A stretch of 64,000 nt of DNA from Rheinheimera texasensis DSM 17496 (GCF_000711985.1 NZ_JONU01000007.1:434001-498000); one strand, 5' to 3'. Counted from the stretch's first letter, positions 16,855 to 27,584 are shown. Translations and numbers: made by a program. The notes: generated from the letters alone by a model not told the origin.

Positions 16855-18012
16855 TTACAGAATATCAGAGGCCGCGCTGTCCAGTAAGCGCCGGCCGATG
16901 ATCAGCCTCATGATTTCATTGGTACCTTCTAAAATCTGGTGCACCCGCACATCGCGGAAATGCCGCTCCAGCGGATACTCTTTGATGTAGCCGTAACCGC
17001 CATGGATTTGCAGCGCTTGATCGCAAACCTGAAAACCGATGTCAGTAGCGAACCGCTTGGCCATGGCGCAATATGCGGTGGCTTCCGCGTCCTGTTGGTC
17101 CAGTTTAAACGCCGCTAAACGCACCAGCTGGCGTGCTGCCACCAGTTCAGTTGCCATATCGGCTAATTTAAACTGCAGCGCCTGAAAGGCTGCCAGCGGT
17201 TTGCCGAATTGTTCACGCTCCAGCATGTAATTGCGGGCGGTGTTGAGCGCCTGCTGCGCGGTGCCAATAGAACAAGTAGCTATATTGATGCGGCCACCGT
17301 CTAAGCCTTTCATCGCAAAAGTAAAACCCTGGCCTTCTGCGCCTAATAAGTTCTCCGACGGCACCCGCACATTATCAAATGTGACTAACCGGGTCGGCTG
17401 GGCATTCCAGCCCATTTTCTCTTCGGCTTTGCCATAAATCACGCCTTCAGCATCAGCTGGCACCACAAAAGCAGAAATACCTTTTGGACCCGCTTCACCG
17501 GTGCGCGCCATCACCACCAGCACATCAGTGCTGCCGGCGCCGGAGATAAACATTTTTGAACCGTTGATGACATAACTGTCGCCATCTTTTTTCGCGCTGG
17601 TACGAAGAGATGCTGCATCAGAGCCTGAACCTGGTTCAGTTAAACAATACGATGCCAGCTGCTCGCCGGTGACTAAAGTCGGGCACCATTTCGCTTTGAT
17701 TGCTTCAGTGCCCCAGGTCGCAATCATCCAGGTCGCCATATTGTGGATAGTCAGCATGGCCGTGGTCGCAGTGCAGCCCATCGCCAGCTGTTCGAAAATA
17801 ATGGACGAATCCAATCGTGACAGACCTAAACCACCGGCGTCTTCCGGTGTATACAGACTACAAAAACCCAGCTCACCGGCTTTTTGCAGAACATCTTTCG
17901 GGAAATGATGTTCACGGTCCCACTGCGCGGCAAAAGGTGCCAGTTCAGTTTCAGCAAACTGGCGCGCTGTGTCGGCAAAGGCTTTTTGATCTTCGGTTAA
18001 ATTAAAATTCAT
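16855..18012 (-). CDS. acyl-CoA dehydrogenase, probable isobutyryl-CoA dehydrogenase
   Basis: FAD enzyme oxidising a branched acyl-CoA to its 2-enoyl form and passing electrons to ETF. The 385-residue product has the three ACAD domains: LTEPGSGSDAASL (FAD/substrate loop), a middle beta domain with GTGEAG-like RTGEAGPKGISAF, LDGGRINIATCSIG, and the C-terminal QIHGGYGYIKEYPLERHFRD. The catalytic Glu is in the canonical late position, ILEGTNEIMR, unlike the leucine-pathway enzyme LiuA in this window. Gene order with methacrylyl-CoA hydratase and mmsAB supports isobutyryl-CoA; 2-methylbutyryl-CoA is an alternative. Confidence 0.92.
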   Translation of the reverse strand: MNFNLTEDQKAFADTARQFAETELAPFAAQWDREHHFPKDVLQKAGELGFCSLYTPEDAGGLGLSRLDSSIIFEQLAMGCTATTAMLTIHNMATWMIATWGTEAIKAKWCPTLVTGEQLASYCLTEPGSGSDAASLRTSAKKDGDSYVINGSKMFISGAGSTDVLVVMARTGEAGPKGISAFVVPADAEGVIYGKAEEKMGWNAQPTRLVTFDNVRVPSENLLGAEGQGFTFAMKGLDGGRINIATCSIGTAQQALNTARNYMLEREQFGKPLAAFQALQFKLADMATELVAARQLVRLAAFKLDQQDAEATAYCAMAKRFATDIGFQVCDQALQIHGGYGYIKEYPLERHFRDVRVHQILEGTNEIMRLIIGRRLLDSAASDIL

Positions 18013-18084
18013 GCTTGGACCTCAGTGTTTTAAGACCAGCCGCTGTGGTTTGAAATGATGACCGGACTTGATAAAACAAATTAG

Positions 18085-18115
18085 CGAAGCCACCGCTGTT
18101 GACGCGGTGGCTTTG
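18085..18115 (-). other. intra-operon stem-loop downstream of mmsA
   Basis: AAGCCACCGC (18087-18096), loop TGTTGAC and GCGGTGGCTT (18104-18113) form a perfect 10-bp stem, extendable by a G-U and a C-G pair. It begins a few bases after the mmsA stop (read leftward) and is followed by AATTTGTTTT rather than a clean U run. A partial terminator or mRNA-end stabiliser is likely. Confidence 0.6.
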
Positions 18116-18122
18116 CTTGGTA

Positions 18123-19619
18123 TTAACGCAGATTAATCGACATATTCGGGCCAGACACCTGCACTTCGTCGTCAAACCAACGCGCCGTGATGGTTTTAGT
18201 CTCAGTGTAGAAGCGCACTGCTTGTTTGCCGTAGGCATGCTGGTCGCCGTAGAACGAACCTTTCCAGCCAGTGAATGAGAAAAACGGCAGTGGTACCGGA
18301 ATTGGAATGTTAATGCCGACCTGACCTACTTCGATTTCATGCTGATATTTACGCGCCGCATGGCCACTGGCAGTGAAAATCGAAGTGCCGTTACCGTATG
18401 GGCTGGCGTTGACCACGCTGATAGCCGCATCGAGTGAATCAACTGTCATAGTCGTTAACACCGGGCCGAAGATCTCTTCTTTATAAATGGTCATATCAGT
18501 CGTGACGTCACTGAACACCGTTGGACCTACCCAGTTACCATTTGGATAACCGTCGACCATAAAATCAGAGCCATCCAACAAACAAGTCGCGCCTTCTTCT
18601 TTGCCTTTAGCAATCAAAGATAAAATCCTGGCTTTCGCCTGCGGACTGATTTGCGGGCCATAGGCCGCGTTCGGATCTGTGTACACACCAGGACGCACTT
18701 TGCCAATAGCTGCAGCCACTTCCGGGATCCATTCTGCGGCCGCGCCAACAAAGACCGCCACTGAAATCGCCATACAACGCTGACCGGCGGCACCGACTGA
18801 AGCCCCCACTAAAGCATTCACTACTTGTTGTTTATTCGCATCCGGCATGATGACCATATGGTTTTTCGCGCCGGCAAAAGCCTGCACGCGTTTGAGGTTA
18901 TCAGTACCGGTTTTGTATATATATTGGCCGACATTCACCGAGCCAACAAAAGAAATTGCTTTGATATCCGGGTGATGCAGCAACACATCGACCTGCTCTT
19001 TACAACCATGCACCACTTGTAACACGCCTTTTGGCGCGCCGGCTTCTGCAAACAGTTCCGCGATACGGTTGACCGTCATCGGGTCTTGCTCAGATGGCTT
19101 TAACACAAAAGTGTTACCACAGGCGATCGCCATCGGGAACATCCACAGCGGGATCATCGCCGGGAAGTTAAATGGCGTAATACCGGCGCAAACGCCGAGT
19201 GGCTGAATATAGCTATAAGTGTCGATGCTGCGCGCAACGTTTTCGACAGTTTCACCCATCATCAGCGACGGGATATTGGCAGCTTGCTCCACCACTTCAA
19301 TACCACGCCAGACGTCACCTTTGGCATCTTCAATGGTTTTACCCAGTTCGCGGCAAATAATGTCGGCGATTTCTGCCTGATGTTCTTTTAACAGCACGGC
19401 GAAACGCATCATCAAGCGCGCGCGCTCGGAAACCGGGGTTTCTTTCCAGCTTTGGAACGCTGTTTTAGCAGAAGCAATGGCCTGTGCCATTTCATCAGCA
19501 GTAGCACAAGGCACCTGCGCAATCACTTCTTGGGTAGCCGGATTGGTGACCGGGATCAGTTTTTCACTTTTTGAGTGAACAAATTCGCCATCGATAAACA
19601 GCTGAACCTGAGTTGTCAT
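18123..19619 (-). CDS. mmsA: CoA-acylating methylmalonate-semialdehyde dehydrogenase
   Basis: Converts methylmalonate semialdehyde to propionyl-CoA, the last dedicated valine step. The 498-residue aldehyde dehydrogenase starts at ATG 19619 ([13 protein letters not shown]); the reading frame extends 24 codons upstream, but that extension has no homology. Signatures are [14 protein letters not shown] (cofactor), [11 protein letters not shown], the catalytic Cys in GQRCMAIS, and the MmsA-typical [22 protein letters not shown] split over the C-terminus. It is separated from the thiolase gene by 210 nt and from the dehydrogenase gene by a 10-bp stem-loop. Confidence 0.96.
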   Translation of the reverse strand: MTTQVQLFIDGEFVHSKSEKLIPVTNPATQEVIAQVPCATADEMAQAIASAKTAFQSWKETPVSERARLMMRFAVLLKEHQAEIADIICRELGKTIEDAKGDVWRGIEVVEQAANIPSLMMGETVENVARSIDTYSYIQPLGVCAGITPFNFPAMIPLWMFPMAIACGNTFVLKPSEQDPMTVNRIAELFAEAGAPKGVLQVVHGCKEQVDVLLHHPDIKAISFVGSVNVGQYIYKTGTDNLKRVQAFAGAKNHMVIMPDANKQQVVNALVGASVGAAGQRCMAISVAVFVGAAAEWIPEVAAAIGKVRPGVYTDPNAAYGPQISPQAKARILSLIAKGKEEGATCLLDGSDFMVDGYPNGNWVGPTVFSDVTTDMTIYKEEIFGPVLTTMTVDSLDAAISVVNASPYGNGTSIFTASGHAARKYQHEIEVGQVGINIPIPVPLPFFSFTGWKGSFYGDQHAYGKQAVRFYTETKTITARWFDDEVQVSGPNMSINLR

Positions 19620-19739
19620 AGCATTTTCCCCGTTGCGCGGCCTGCCTTCTGAGCGGCCGCTGCGATTGTCTTTAACCGGCTGGCCGGTCACTGTCTTTTA
19701 TTGCACCCGAAGTCTGTGCTCCGTTTAGGTGCTTTGTCA

Positions 19740-19802
19740 TTCCACGTTGTGGAACAACCCCTGTTGTTTTTTATGTGGAAGCGCCTGCTGGTAGAGGCGC
19801 TT
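19740..19802 (-). other. two inverted repeats in the thiolase-mmsA spacer
   Basis: The 210-nt spacer 19620-19829 holds TTCCAC-GTT-GTGGAA (19740-19754) and AAGCGCC-N10-GGCGCTT (19779-19785 with 19796-19802). The second resembles the other stem-loops in this operon. The first could be a small operator or a hairpin. No sigma70 promoter is obvious, so mmsA may be read from the thiolase promoter. Confidence 0.45.
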
Positions 19803-19829
19803 TGGCTATTTGCCTGCTTTGCGTATTAC

Positions 19830-21008
19830 TTATGCCAACTCGACCGCGAGAGCGACCGCTTCCCCGCCACCGATACACAGTGACGCGATACCGCGTTTGA
19901 GGCCACGGGCTTTTAATGCGTGAATTAAAGTCACCAGAATACGCGCGCCTGAAGCGCCAATCGGATGACCTAAAGCACAGGCACCGCCGTTGACGTTGAC
20001 TTTGGCTTCATCCAGACCCAGCTCTTTGACTGCCAGCATAGTCACCATGGCAAAGGCTTCGTTGATTTCCCACAGGTCGACGTCATGCACGCCCCAGCCG
20101 AGTTTATTCAGCAGCTTTTGCATGGCACCAACAGGGGCGACAGTGAAAAGCGCCGGTTCCATTGAATGGGTGGCGTGACCGACAACCGTCGCCAGCACGT
20201 CACAGTTGTGCACTTTGGCATCCGTCGCGCGCATCAGCACTAAGGCCGCGGCACCATCAGAAATAGAGGAAGAGTTGGCAGCAGTGATAGTGCCGTCTTT
20301 GGCAAACGCCGGGCGCAGGCCTGGGATTTTGTCAATTTTCGCATTGCCAGGCTGTTCGTCAGTGGCAAATACCACTTCGCCTTTGCGGCTCTGGATAGTG
20401 ACAGGAGCAATTTCAGCGGCAAAAGCGCCATTGGCGATGGCTTGCTGAGCGCGCGTGGTCGACTGAATGGCAAAGCGGTCCATATCTTCCCGGCTGAAAC
20501 CTTGCTCGTTGGCTGTCCCCTGGGCAAAACAGCCCATGGCTTTACCGTCATAAGCGTTTTCCAGACCGTCCAGCATCATGTGATCTTTGACTTCGCCATG
20601 GCCCATCCGCATACCGGCGCGGGCTTTTGGCAGCAGATAAGGTGCGTTGGTCATTGATTCCATACCACCGGCGATAACGACATCAGCACTGCCGGCTTTT
20701 AACAAATCGTGGGCAAGCATCACGGTTTTTAAGCCTGAACCACAGACTTTATTTAAGGTAGTAGCGCCTGCAGATAATGGCAGACCGGCTTTTAACACCG
20801 CCTGACGCGCCGGCGCCTGGCCAAGGCCCGCCGGTAACACACAGCCCATCAGCACTTCGCTGACTTTATCACCGCTGATGCCGGCTTGTTCCAACGCGGC
20901 TTTGATCGCCACAGCACCTAAATCCGGCGCGGTCACATCGCTCAGGCCACCCATAAAACCACCCATCGCCGTGCGCTTGGCACCCACAATCACGATTTGC
21001 TCAGACAT
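19830..21008 (-). CDS. acetyl-CoA C-acyltransferase (thiolase)
   Basis: Thiolase of 392 residues that cleaves 3-oxoacyl-CoA or condenses acetyl-CoA. Catalytic Cys is in NKVCGSGLKTV (about residue 90), the second motif is VNVNGGACALGHPIGASGAR with the active His, and CIGGGEAVA holds the second Cys. Start ATG 21008 (MSEQIVIVGAKRTAMGG) follows GAGGAAAA; nine upstream in-frame codons lack homology. As first gene of the leftward operon and divergent from liuR it may cleave 2-methylacetoacetyl-CoA (isoleucine) or acetoacetyl-CoA from leucine; which one is not readable. Confidence 0.93.
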   Translation of the reverse strand: MSEQIVIVGAKRTAMGGFMGGLSDVTAPDLGAVAIKAALEQAGISGDKVSEVLMGCVLPAGLGQAPARQAVLKAGLPLSAGATTLNKVCGSGLKTVMLAHDLLKAGSADVVIAGGMESMTNAPYLLPKARAGMRMGHGEVKDHMMLDGLENAYDGKAMGCFAQGTANEQGFSREDMDRFAIQSTTRAQQAIANGAFAAEIAPVTIQSRKGEVVFATDEQPGNAKIDKIPGLRPAFAKDGTITAANSSSISDGAAALVLMRATDAKVHNCDVLATVVGHATHSMEPALFTVAPVGAMQKLLNKLGWGVHDVDLWEINEAFAMVTMLAVKELGLDEAKVNVNGGACALGHPIGASGARILVTLIHALKARGLKRGIASLCIGGGEAVALAVELA

Positions 21009-21049
21009 GCTTTTCCTCACTGAAGGCTGCTTCAACCGAATTGTCGCTG

Positions 21050-21084
21050 AGCCTACACCAAATTTACGTTTACGCCAACGTCAA
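21050..21084 (-). promoter_or_regulatory. promoter and LiuR-like operator of the leftward valine/thiolase operon
   Basis: On the plus strand TTTACGTT (21063-21070), 6 nt, AACGTCAA (21077-21084) is an imperfect inverted repeat with 7 of 8 arm positions matching, like MerR-family LiuR sites. It overlaps a leftward candidate promoter TTGGCG (21073-21078), 17-nt spacer, TAGGCT (21050-21055), which is weak. The rest of the 354-nt divergent region (21009-21362) up to the liuR promoter holds A/T-rich sequence and no gene. Confidence 0.5.
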
Positions 21085-21307
21085 CCATGCTGCACTTTGG
21101 TCTTATCAGTTGATGCGATTTGTCTGTATTAGCTGCCACAGAGCCGCCTTTTGGCAGCCAGTCTTTACGAATTATCAGAATAAGAGGTACAAGGCCGTCA
21201 ACGATAAACGGACAAAACCGCATTAGTTTCGAAATTATCTTGTTGTTTTTATTGATTTTACAGAATTTATCGGCGAATTAACCCGCTTTACTCACGCACT
21301 CGCCAGC

Positions 21308-21336
21308 TTTACCTTTACGTAAACTTCACTTATAGT
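21308..21336 (+). promoter_or_regulatory. liuR-liu operon promoter with internal palindromic operator
   Basis: TTTACC (21308-21313), a 17-nt spacer and TATAGT (21331-21336) face rightward, with a start near 21343. A perfect 10-bp palindrome TTTACGTAAA (21314-21323) fills the front of the spacer, the usual position for a MerR-family operator, so LiuR probably regulates its own operon here. Confidence 0.6.
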
Positions 21337-21362
21337 GAGCCGCAGATCCGATGGTGGCCTTT

Positions 21363-21809
21363 ATGACTGAAAAAGAACAGACAACTTATAGCATCAGCGA
21401 ACTGGCGAAAGAGTTCGATATCACGACGCGTAGCATCCGTTTCTATGAAGATCAGGGCTTGCTGACGCCACAACGCCAGGGCCAAACCCGCATTTACAGC
21501 AAACGCGATCGGGTGCGCCTGAAGCTTATTCTGCGCGGCAAACGCCTCGGTTTTAGTCTCGCCGAAACCGGCCAGTTGTTTGAACTTTATGACGCGGACA
21601 AATCCAGCGTCACGCAGCTCACGACGATGTTGCAGCTGATAGAGCTGAAAAAAACCGAACTGCATCAGCAACTCGATGACATCAAAGTGGTGTTGATGGA
21701 ACTCATCACCGTCGAAAAACGTTGTCGTGACACGCTGACCGAAGCCCGCACCAGCGAGCTGAAACACGCCGAATCAAAAAGCAGTGAACATAACACTGCC
21801 AATAAATAA
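21363..21809 (+). CDS. liuR: MerR-family transcriptional regulator of branched-chain amino acid catabolism (LiuR)
   Basis: DNA-binding regulator of 148 residues. The N-terminal MerR winged helix (about 8-75) has [21 protein letters not shown] and [19 protein letters not shown]. It is followed by a dimerisation coiled coil (about 85-120) rich in Leu/Lys/Glu and a tail with one Cys only, so it is not a metal-type MerR. ATG at 21363 is chosen over 21351: the predicted transcript starts near 21343, and GGTGG precedes 21363. It heads the liu operon (50 nt before liuA) and is divergent from the thiolase/mms operon, with an operator-like repeat in each promoter. An acyl-CoA ligand is probable from the family. 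Confidence 0.88.
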   Translation: MTEKEQTTYSISELAKEFDITTRSIRFYEDQGLLTPQRQGQTRIYSKRDRVRLKLILRGKRLGFSLAETGQLFELYDADKSSVTQLTTMLQLIELKKTELHQQLDDIKVVLMELITVEKRCRDTLTEARTSELKHAESKSSEHNTANK

Positions 21810-21859
21810 CCATTTTCAAATCAACCATCCGCCCTTCACAGGCAAACGGGGATAAACCA

Positions 21860-23029
21860 ATGATTAGCCACTACAAAACACTGAACTTTGACTTAGGCGA
21901 AACCGTGGACATGATCCGCGAACAAGTCAACGCCTTTGCCCGCGAAGAAATCGCACCACGTGCCGCGCAAATCGACCATGACAATGCTTTCCCGAATGAC
22001 CTGTGGCGCAAGTTCGGTGATTTAGGTTTGCTCGGTATCACCGTCGATGAAAAATACGGTGGTTCAGGCCTGGGCTATTTAGAACACGTGGTGGCGATGG
22101 AAGAGATCAGCCGCGCTTCCGCCTCTGTGGCTTTATCTTACGGCGCCCACTCGAATCTGTGTGTGAACCAGATTTTCCGCAACGGCACCGAAGCGCAAAA
22201 ATTAAAATATCTGCCAAAACTTTGCTCCGGCGAGCATATCGGCGCTTTAGCGATGTCTGAGCCAAATGCCGGCTCTGACGTGGTGTCGATGAAATTACGC
22301 GCCGACAAAAAAGGCGACGTCTATATACTGAACGGCAATAAGATGTGGATCACCAACGGCCCGGATGCCCACACTTATGTGATTTATGCCAAAACTGACG
22401 TCAACGCCGGCAGCAAAGGTATCACCGCTTTTATCGTCGAGCGTGGTTTTAAAGGTTTCAGCCAGGCGCAAAAACTGGACAAACTCGGTATGCGCGGTTC
22501 CAACACTTGCGAGCTGGTATTTGAAGACTGTGAAGTACCGGCAGAAAACGTGCTGGGCGAGATTGGCAGCGGTGTGAAAGTGTTGATGTCAGGCCTCGAC
22601 TACGAGCGTCTGGTTTTATCCGGCGGCCCGCTGGGCATTATGCAGGCCTGTATGGACATCGTTGTGCCTTATCTGCACGACCGCAAACAATTCGGCCAGT
22701 CGATTGGCGAATTCCAGCTGGTACAAGGCAAACTGGCCGACATGTACACCCAGATGAATGCTGCCAAAGCTTATGTCTACACAGTCGCTAAAGCTTGTGA
22801 TCGCCGTGAAACCACGCGTAAAGACGCCGCTGCCGTCATTCTGTACAGCGCAGAATTAGCCACCAAAATGGCGCTGGATGCAATCCAGCTGCTGGGCGGT
22901 AACGGTTATATCAATGAATACCCAACTGGCCGTTTGTTACGTGACGCCAAACTCTATGAAATCGGCGCCGGCACCTCAGAAATTCGCCGGATGCTGATTG
23001 GCCGCGAGCTGTTCAACGAAACCAAATAA
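21860..23029 (+). CDS. liuA: isovaleryl-CoA dehydrogenase
   Basis: First dedicated leucine step: isovaleryl-CoA to 3-methylcrotonyl-CoA, electrons to ETF. The 389-residue ACAD has [30 protein letters not shown] and [19 protein letters not shown]. The catalytic Glu is in the isovaleryl-type early position ([12 protein letters not shown], about residue 250), and the late position used by other ACADs reads GAGTSE, without Glu. That swap is diagnostic for IVD. It is the first enzyme gene after liuR and is followed by liuB. Confidence 0.97.
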   Translation: MISHYKTLNFDLGETVDMIREQVNAFAREEIAPRAAQIDHDNAFPNDLWRKFGDLGLLGITVDEKYGGSGLGYLEHVVAMEEISRASASVALSYGAHSNLCVNQIFRNGTEAQKLKYLPKLCSGEHIGALAMSEPNAGSDVVSMKLRADKKGDVYILNGNKMWITNGPDAHTYVIYAKTDVNAGSKGITAFIVERGFKGFSQAQKLDKLGMRGSNTCELVFEDCEVPAENVLGEIGSGVKVLMSGLDYERLVLSGGPLGIMQACMDIVVPYLHDRKQFGQSIGEFQLVQGKLADMYTQMNAAKAYVYTVAKACDRRETTRKDAAAVILYSAELATKMALDAIQLLGGNGYINEYPTGRLLRDAKLYEIGAGTSEIRRMLIGRELFNETK

Positions 23030-23102
23030 CGACTGGAGCGGCAGCCTGGAGCTGCCGTTTTTTTATCCCGTGGCGCGGGATCTGACTGGACAGGTGAATG
23101 CA

Positions 23103-24710
23103 GTGAGCAAAATTACCAGTAAAATCAACACACGAAGCGCTGAATTTCAGCAAAACGCTGCGGCCATGCAGGTGCTGGTCGACGACCTGAATCAAAAGGT
23201 GCAACAAATCAAACTCGGCGGTGGCGAAAGCCTGATAGCCCGCCATGTCGCCCGCGGCAAGTTATTTGCCCGCGACCGTATTCAGAAATTACTTGACCCT
23301 GGCTCGCCATTTCTTGAAGTCGGTCAGTTTGCCGGCTGGGAATGTTATGACGACTATGTACCGGCTGCAGGCGTGGTCGCTGGCATCGGCCGCGTCAATG
23401 GCATCGAATGTATGGTGGTTGCCAACGATGCGACCGTCAAAGGCGGTACTTATTATCCGCTGACGGTGAAAAAGCATTTACGCGCCCAGGAAATTGCCGA
23501 GCGTTGTAACCTGCCCTGTATTTATCTGGTGGATTCCGGCGGTGCCAACCTGCCACGCCAGGATGATGTATTCCCGGACAAACTGCATTTTGGCCGTATT
23601 TTCTTTAATCAGGCGAATATGTCTGCCAAAGGCATTCCGCAAATTGCCGTGGTGATGGGCCTGTGTACCGCCGGTGGCGCTTATGTGCCGGCGATGGCCG
23701 ATGAATCTATTATCGTCAAAGAACAAGGCACCATTTTCCTCGCCGGCCCGCCGCTGGTCAAAGCCGCCACCGGTGAAGAAGTCAGCGCCGAAGATTTGGG
23801 CGGCGCCGACGTGCACTGCCGTATTTCCGGCGTGGCTGATCACTATGCGCAAAACGATGAGCACGCGCTGCAGCTGGCACGGAACGCCGTATCCCGCTTA
23901 AATCGTGAAACGCCGGTATTGCGTGATGTAAAAGCCAGCGAAGAGCCTTTATATGACGCGCAAGAGCTGTACGGCATTGTTGGTACAGATCTGAAAAAGC
24001 CATTTGACGTGCGCGAAGTGATAGCACGCATTGTCGATGGCTCTGATTTTGATGAATTTAAACAGCTGTACGGCCCCACACTGGTCTGTGGTTTTGCGCG
24101 GATTTTCGGCAATCCGATTGGCATAGTCGCAAACAACGGGATTTTATTCTCCGAATCGGCACAAAAAGGCGCGCACTTCATCGAACTTTGCTGTCAGCGC
24201 AAAATTCCGCTGCTGTTTTTACAAAACATCACTGGCTTTATGGTTGGCCAGAAATATGAAGCCGAAGGCATTGCCAAACACGGTGCCAAGATGGTCACCG
24301 CTGTGTCCTGCGCCAAAGTGCCGAAGTTTACGCTTTTAATCGGCGGCTCTTATGGCGCTGGTAACTACGGCATGTGTGGTCGTGCTTACGACCCGACCAT
24401 GATGTGGATGTGGCCGAACGCGCGCATTTCTGTGATGGGCGGCGAACAGGCTGCCGGCGTCATGGCGCAGGTCACTAAAGATGGTCTGGCACGGAAAGGC
24501 GAAACTTTAACGCCAGAAGCCGAAGCCGCCCTGAAACAGCCGATCATCGCTCAGTACGAGCAACAAGGTCACCCCTACTACGCATCGGCGCGGTTGTGGG
24601 ATGACGGCATTATCGACCCGGCACAAAGCCGGATGGTGGTGGGCCTCGCCTTAGCGGCTGCGCTCAATGCGCCGATTGAAGAGACACGCTTTGGCGTGTT
24701 CCGCATGTAA
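23103..24710 (+). CDS. liuB: 3-methylcrotonyl-CoA carboxylase beta (carboxyltransferase) subunit
   Basis: Transfers CO2 from biotin to 3-methylcrotonyl-CoA in leucine degradation. A GTG at 23103 with AGGTG six bases before it gives [15 protein letters not shown] and 535 residues, the length of the Pseudomonas LiuB; the open frame extends back into liuA without homology. Carboxyltransferase motifs include [49 protein letters not shown] and [18 protein letters not shown]. The biotin-carrying partner is LiuD, two genes downstream. Confidence 0.95.
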   Translation: MSKITSKINTRSAEFQQNAAAMQVLVDDLNQKVQQIKLGGGESLIARHVARGKLFARDRIQKLLDPGSPFLEVGQFAGWECYDDYVPAAGVVAGIGRVNGIECMVVANDATVKGGTYYPLTVKKHLRAQEIAERCNLPCIYLVDSGGANLPRQDDVFPDKLHFGRIFFNQANMSAKGIPQIAVVMGLCTAGGAYVPAMADESIIVKEQGTIFLAGPPLVKAATGEEVSAEDLGGADVHCRISGVADHYAQNDEHALQLARNAVSRLNRETPVLRDVKASEEPLYDAQELYGIVGTDLKKPFDVREVIARIVDGSDFDEFKQLYGPTLVCGFARIFGNPIGIVANNGILFSESAQKGAHFIELCCQRKIPLLFLQNITGFMVGQKYEAEGIAKHGAKMVTAVSCAKVPKFTLLIGGSYGAGNYGMCGRAYDPTMMWMWPNARISVMGGEQAAGVMAQVTKDGLARKGETLTPEAEAALKQPIIAQYEQQGHPYYASARLWDDGIIDPAQSRMVVGLALAAALNAPIEETRFGVFRM

Positions 24711-24720
24711 GGAGCTGCTG

Positions 24721-25569
24721 ATGTCTTTAATCACCACTGAGTTCTTACAATACGGCGCTGAATCCGCTTACGTCGGGGTGCTGCGGTTAAACCGGCCTGA
24801 GCTGCATAATGCCTTTGGCGATCTGATGATCGCTGAACTCATTCAGGCGCTGGATGCCCTCGCCGCTATGCCCGGTTTACGGGTGTTACTGCTGGAATCG
24901 ACTGGCAAAAATTTCTCGGCCGGCGCTGACTTGAACTGGATGCGCGCGATGGCGCAAAAGGACTACCAGCAGAATCTGACTGATGCCGGCGCCTTAGCGC
25001 TGCTGATGCAAAAACTCAACAGCTTTCCGCTGCCTGTTATTGCGCTGGTCCAAGGCGCAGCCTTTGGCGGCGCTGTCGGTTTAGTCGCCTGCTGTGATAT
25101 GGCGATTGCCACGCCCAAAGCCAGCTTTTGTTTAAGTGAAGTGAAAATCGGCCTGATCCCGGCCGTAATTAGCCCTTATGTGGTACGCGCCATCGGTGAA
25201 CGCGCCAGCCGGCGCTATTTCACTACAGCTGAGCGTTTTGATGCGAAAACGGCTTTACAACTGGGCCTGATTAGCGAAATTGCCGGCAGTGACCTCGCAG
25301 GAAGCGAAGAACAGGCAGACCTGCGCGCCAAAGCCCAGCCACTGATCAACGCCATTATCGCTAACAGCCCGCAAGCGGTAGTAGCCGCCAAAGCTCTAGT
25401 GGCTTATGTCGCCGACGCGCCGCTCACACCAGACACTATCGCCGAAACCTCCCGACGTATCGCCGCCATTCGGGTGTCCAGCGAAGGCCAGGAAGGTTTA
25501 ACGGCGTTTTTAGATAAACGCACGCCGACATGGCAACAACCCACAAGCGCAGGCCAAACCGAGGAATAA
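24721..25569 (+). CDS. liuC: methylglutaconyl-CoA hydratase
   Basis: Crotonase-fold enzyme that hydrates 3-methylglutaconyl-CoA to HMG-CoA. The start at ATG 24721 has an AAGGAG site and begins MSLITTEFLQY; an 18-codon in-frame extension into liuB is not credible. The 282-residue product has FSAGADLNWM (oxyanion loop), VQGAAFGGAVGLVACCDMAIA, SEVKIGLIPAVISPYVVRAIG with the catalytic Glu region, and LVAYVADAPL. Position between liuB and liuD fixes the role. Confidence 0.93.
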   Translation: MSLITTEFLQYGAESAYVGVLRLNRPELHNAFGDLMIAELIQALDALAAMPGLRVLLLESTGKNFSAGADLNWMRAMAQKDYQQNLTDAGALALLMQKLNSFPLPVIALVQGAAFGGAVGLVACCDMAIATPKASFCLSEVKIGLIPAVISPYVVRAIGERASRRYFTTAERFDAKTALQLGLISEIAGSDLAGSEEQADLRAKAQPLINAIIANSPQAVVAAKALVAYVADAPLTPDTIAETSRRIAAIRVSSEGQEGLTAFLDKRTPTWQQPTSAGQTEE

Positions 25570-25574
25570 CTCAG

Positions 25575-27584
25575 ATGTTTAGCAAAATACTGATCGCCAA
25601 CCGCGGCGAAATTGCCTGCCGCGTGATTAAAACCGCCCATCAGCTGGGCATTCGTTGTGTTGCGGTGTATTCCGAAGCCGACGCCAACGCCCGCCATGTG
25701 CAAATGGCTGACGAAGCCTTTTTATTAGGCCCGGCGCCATCGAAAGACAGCTACCTGCGCGCGGACAAAATTCTTGCCATCGCCAAACAAAGTGGCGCCG
25801 AAGCCATTCACCCCGGCTACGGCTTTTTAAGTGAAAACGAAGATTTTGCCAAAGCCTGTGCTGAAGCCGGCGTGGTGTTTATTGGCCCACCGGTGCCGGC
25901 CATTGCCGCCATGGGTTCCAAAAGCGCGGCCAAAGAAATTATGAGCAAAGCCGGCGTGCCTTTAGTGCCGGGCTATCATGGTGAAAATCAGGACGAGACG
26001 TTCCTCGCCGCAGAAGCCAACCGCATTGGCTATCCATTGTTGCTCAAAGCGGCCTATGGCGGCGGCGGCAAAGGCATGAAAGTGGTGTGGCAGGCATCTG
26101 AGTTTATGGAGCAGCTACACAGCGCCAAACGCGAAGCGATAAACGGCTTTGGCAACGACAAAATTCTGATGGAACGTTACCTCACCAAACCGCGCCACGT
26201 CGAAATTCAGGTGTTTGCTGACAACTTCGGTAACGCCGTTTACCTGCACGAGCGCGATTGTTCTATTCAGCGCCGCCACCAGAAAGTGATTGAAGAAGCG
26301 CCAGCGCCAAGTTTCAGCGCTGAGCAGCGTAAAGCCATGGGTGAAGCCGCCGTCACTGCCGCCAAAGCCATTGGTTACGCCGGCGCCGGTACTGTCGAAT
26401 TCCTGTTTGATGAAGACGGCTCGTTTTATTTTATGGAAATGAACACCCGTCTGCAGGTCGAGCATCCGGTGACTGAGATGATCACCGGCCAGGATTTGGT
26501 GAAATGGCAATTATTGGTCGCCAGCAATCAGCCGTTGCCGCTTAAGCAGGAAGAAATTCCGCTCGATGGCCATGCCATTGAAGTGCGGGTGTATGCCGAA
26601 GACCCGGACAATAACTTCTTACCGGCCACCGGCAAACTGACTTACCTGCGCCAGCCGGATTGTCACCGCCATGTGCGGATTGATACCGGCGTGGTGGAAT
26701 ATGACGAAGTATCGCCGTTTTATGACCCGATGATCGCCAAACTGATTGTCTGGGATGAAAACCGTGACCGCGCTATCGCCAGGATGCGCCACGCGCTGGA
26801 CGAATATCGCATCGCCGGCGTCAAAACCAACTTAGGCTTTTTAAGCGCGCTGGTGTCGCATCCGGCTTTTGCGGCGGCAGCGCTCGACACCCACTTTATC
26901 GAACATCATCAGGCCGACTTATTTGCCCCGGCTCAGTCCGAATCACAACAAGCGTTGCTGTTAGCGGCGTTATATCTGCTGCTGAAGCAACAACCAGCCC
27001 CAACCGACCGCTCGCCCTGGAGTTGTGGTTATGGCTGGCGGTTAAACGAAGCGCCACAGGTGCGGTTTAACTTACAAAGCGGCGATAGCACTTCGCAGGT
27101 TGTTATTCAAAGCACGGCCACCGGCCAGCGTCTGTGTGTTGATGACTATTGCATCAACGCCCGCGCTGAACTGAGTGGTGATACCTTAACTGCTACTCTG
27201 GCAAACGCCGGCAACAGTCATCAGTTCCGGGTGCGGGTCAGCCATTATCAGCCGACCCCACTGACTCAAACCGTATCTGTCTTTATCGCCCATCAGCGCT
27301 TTGATTTTACCTATCAGACTCAGGTGGAAGTAGCAGCGACAGATGAAAGCGCCGGCAGCTTAAAAGCACCGATGAATGGCACGGTCGTCGCGGTGATGGC
27401 AAGCGCCGGTCAGCAGGTGCAGGCCGGCGACACCTTGCTGGTGATGGAAGCAATGAAGATGGAATATGCCATCAAAGCGCCGGCTAACGGCGTGGTGAAC
27501 AGCGTGTTTTATCAGGCCGGTGATTTGGTCAAAGACGGTGCCGAGCTGGTCGATTTCAGCGCAGAGACAGGAGCTTCGGCATGA
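25575..27584 (+). CDS. liuD: 3-methylcrotonyl-CoA carboxylase alpha (biotin carboxylase/BCCP) subunit
   Basis: Carries out ATP-dependent carboxylation of its own biotin. The 669-residue protein starts at ATG 25575 ([17 protein letters not shown]). Biotin carboxylase domain (about 1-450) has [31 protein letters not shown] and [19 protein letters not shown]-like linker follows. The C-terminal biotinyl domain (about 595-669) has [11 protein letters not shown] with Lys628 as the biotinylation site. It starts 5 nt after liuC and overlaps liuE by 4 nt (ATGA). Confidence 0.96.
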   Translation: MFSKILIANRGEIACRVIKTAHQLGIRCVAVYSEADANARHVQMADEAFLLGPAPSKDSYLRADKILAIAKQSGAEAIHPGYGFLSENEDFAKACAEAGVVFIGPPVPAIAAMGSKSAAKEIMSKAGVPLVPGYHGENQDETFLAAEANRIGYPLLLKAAYGGGGKGMKVVWQASEFMEQLHSAKREAINGFGNDKILMERYLTKPRHVEIQVFADNFGNAVYLHERDCSIQRRHQKVIEEAPAPSFSAEQRKAMGEAAVTAAKAIGYAGAGTVEFLFDEDGSFYFMEMNTRLQVEHPVTEMITGQDLVKWQLLVASNQPLPLKQEEIPLDGHAIEVRVYAEDPDNNFLPATGKLTYLRQPDCHRHVRIDTGVVEYDEVSPFYDPMIAKLIVWDENRDRAIARMRHALDEYRIAGVKTNLGFLSALVSHPAFAAAALDTHFIEHHQADLFAPAQSESQQALLLAALYLLLKQQPAPTDRSPWSCGYGWRLNEAPQVRFNLQSGDSTSQVVIQSTATGQRLCVDDYCINARAELSGDTLTATLANAGNSHQFRVRVSHYQPTPLTQTVSVFIAHQRFDFTYQTQVEVAATDESAGSLKAPMNGTVVAVMASAGQQVQAGDTLLVMEAMKMEYAIKAPANGVVNSVFYQAGDLVKDGAELVDFSAETGASA

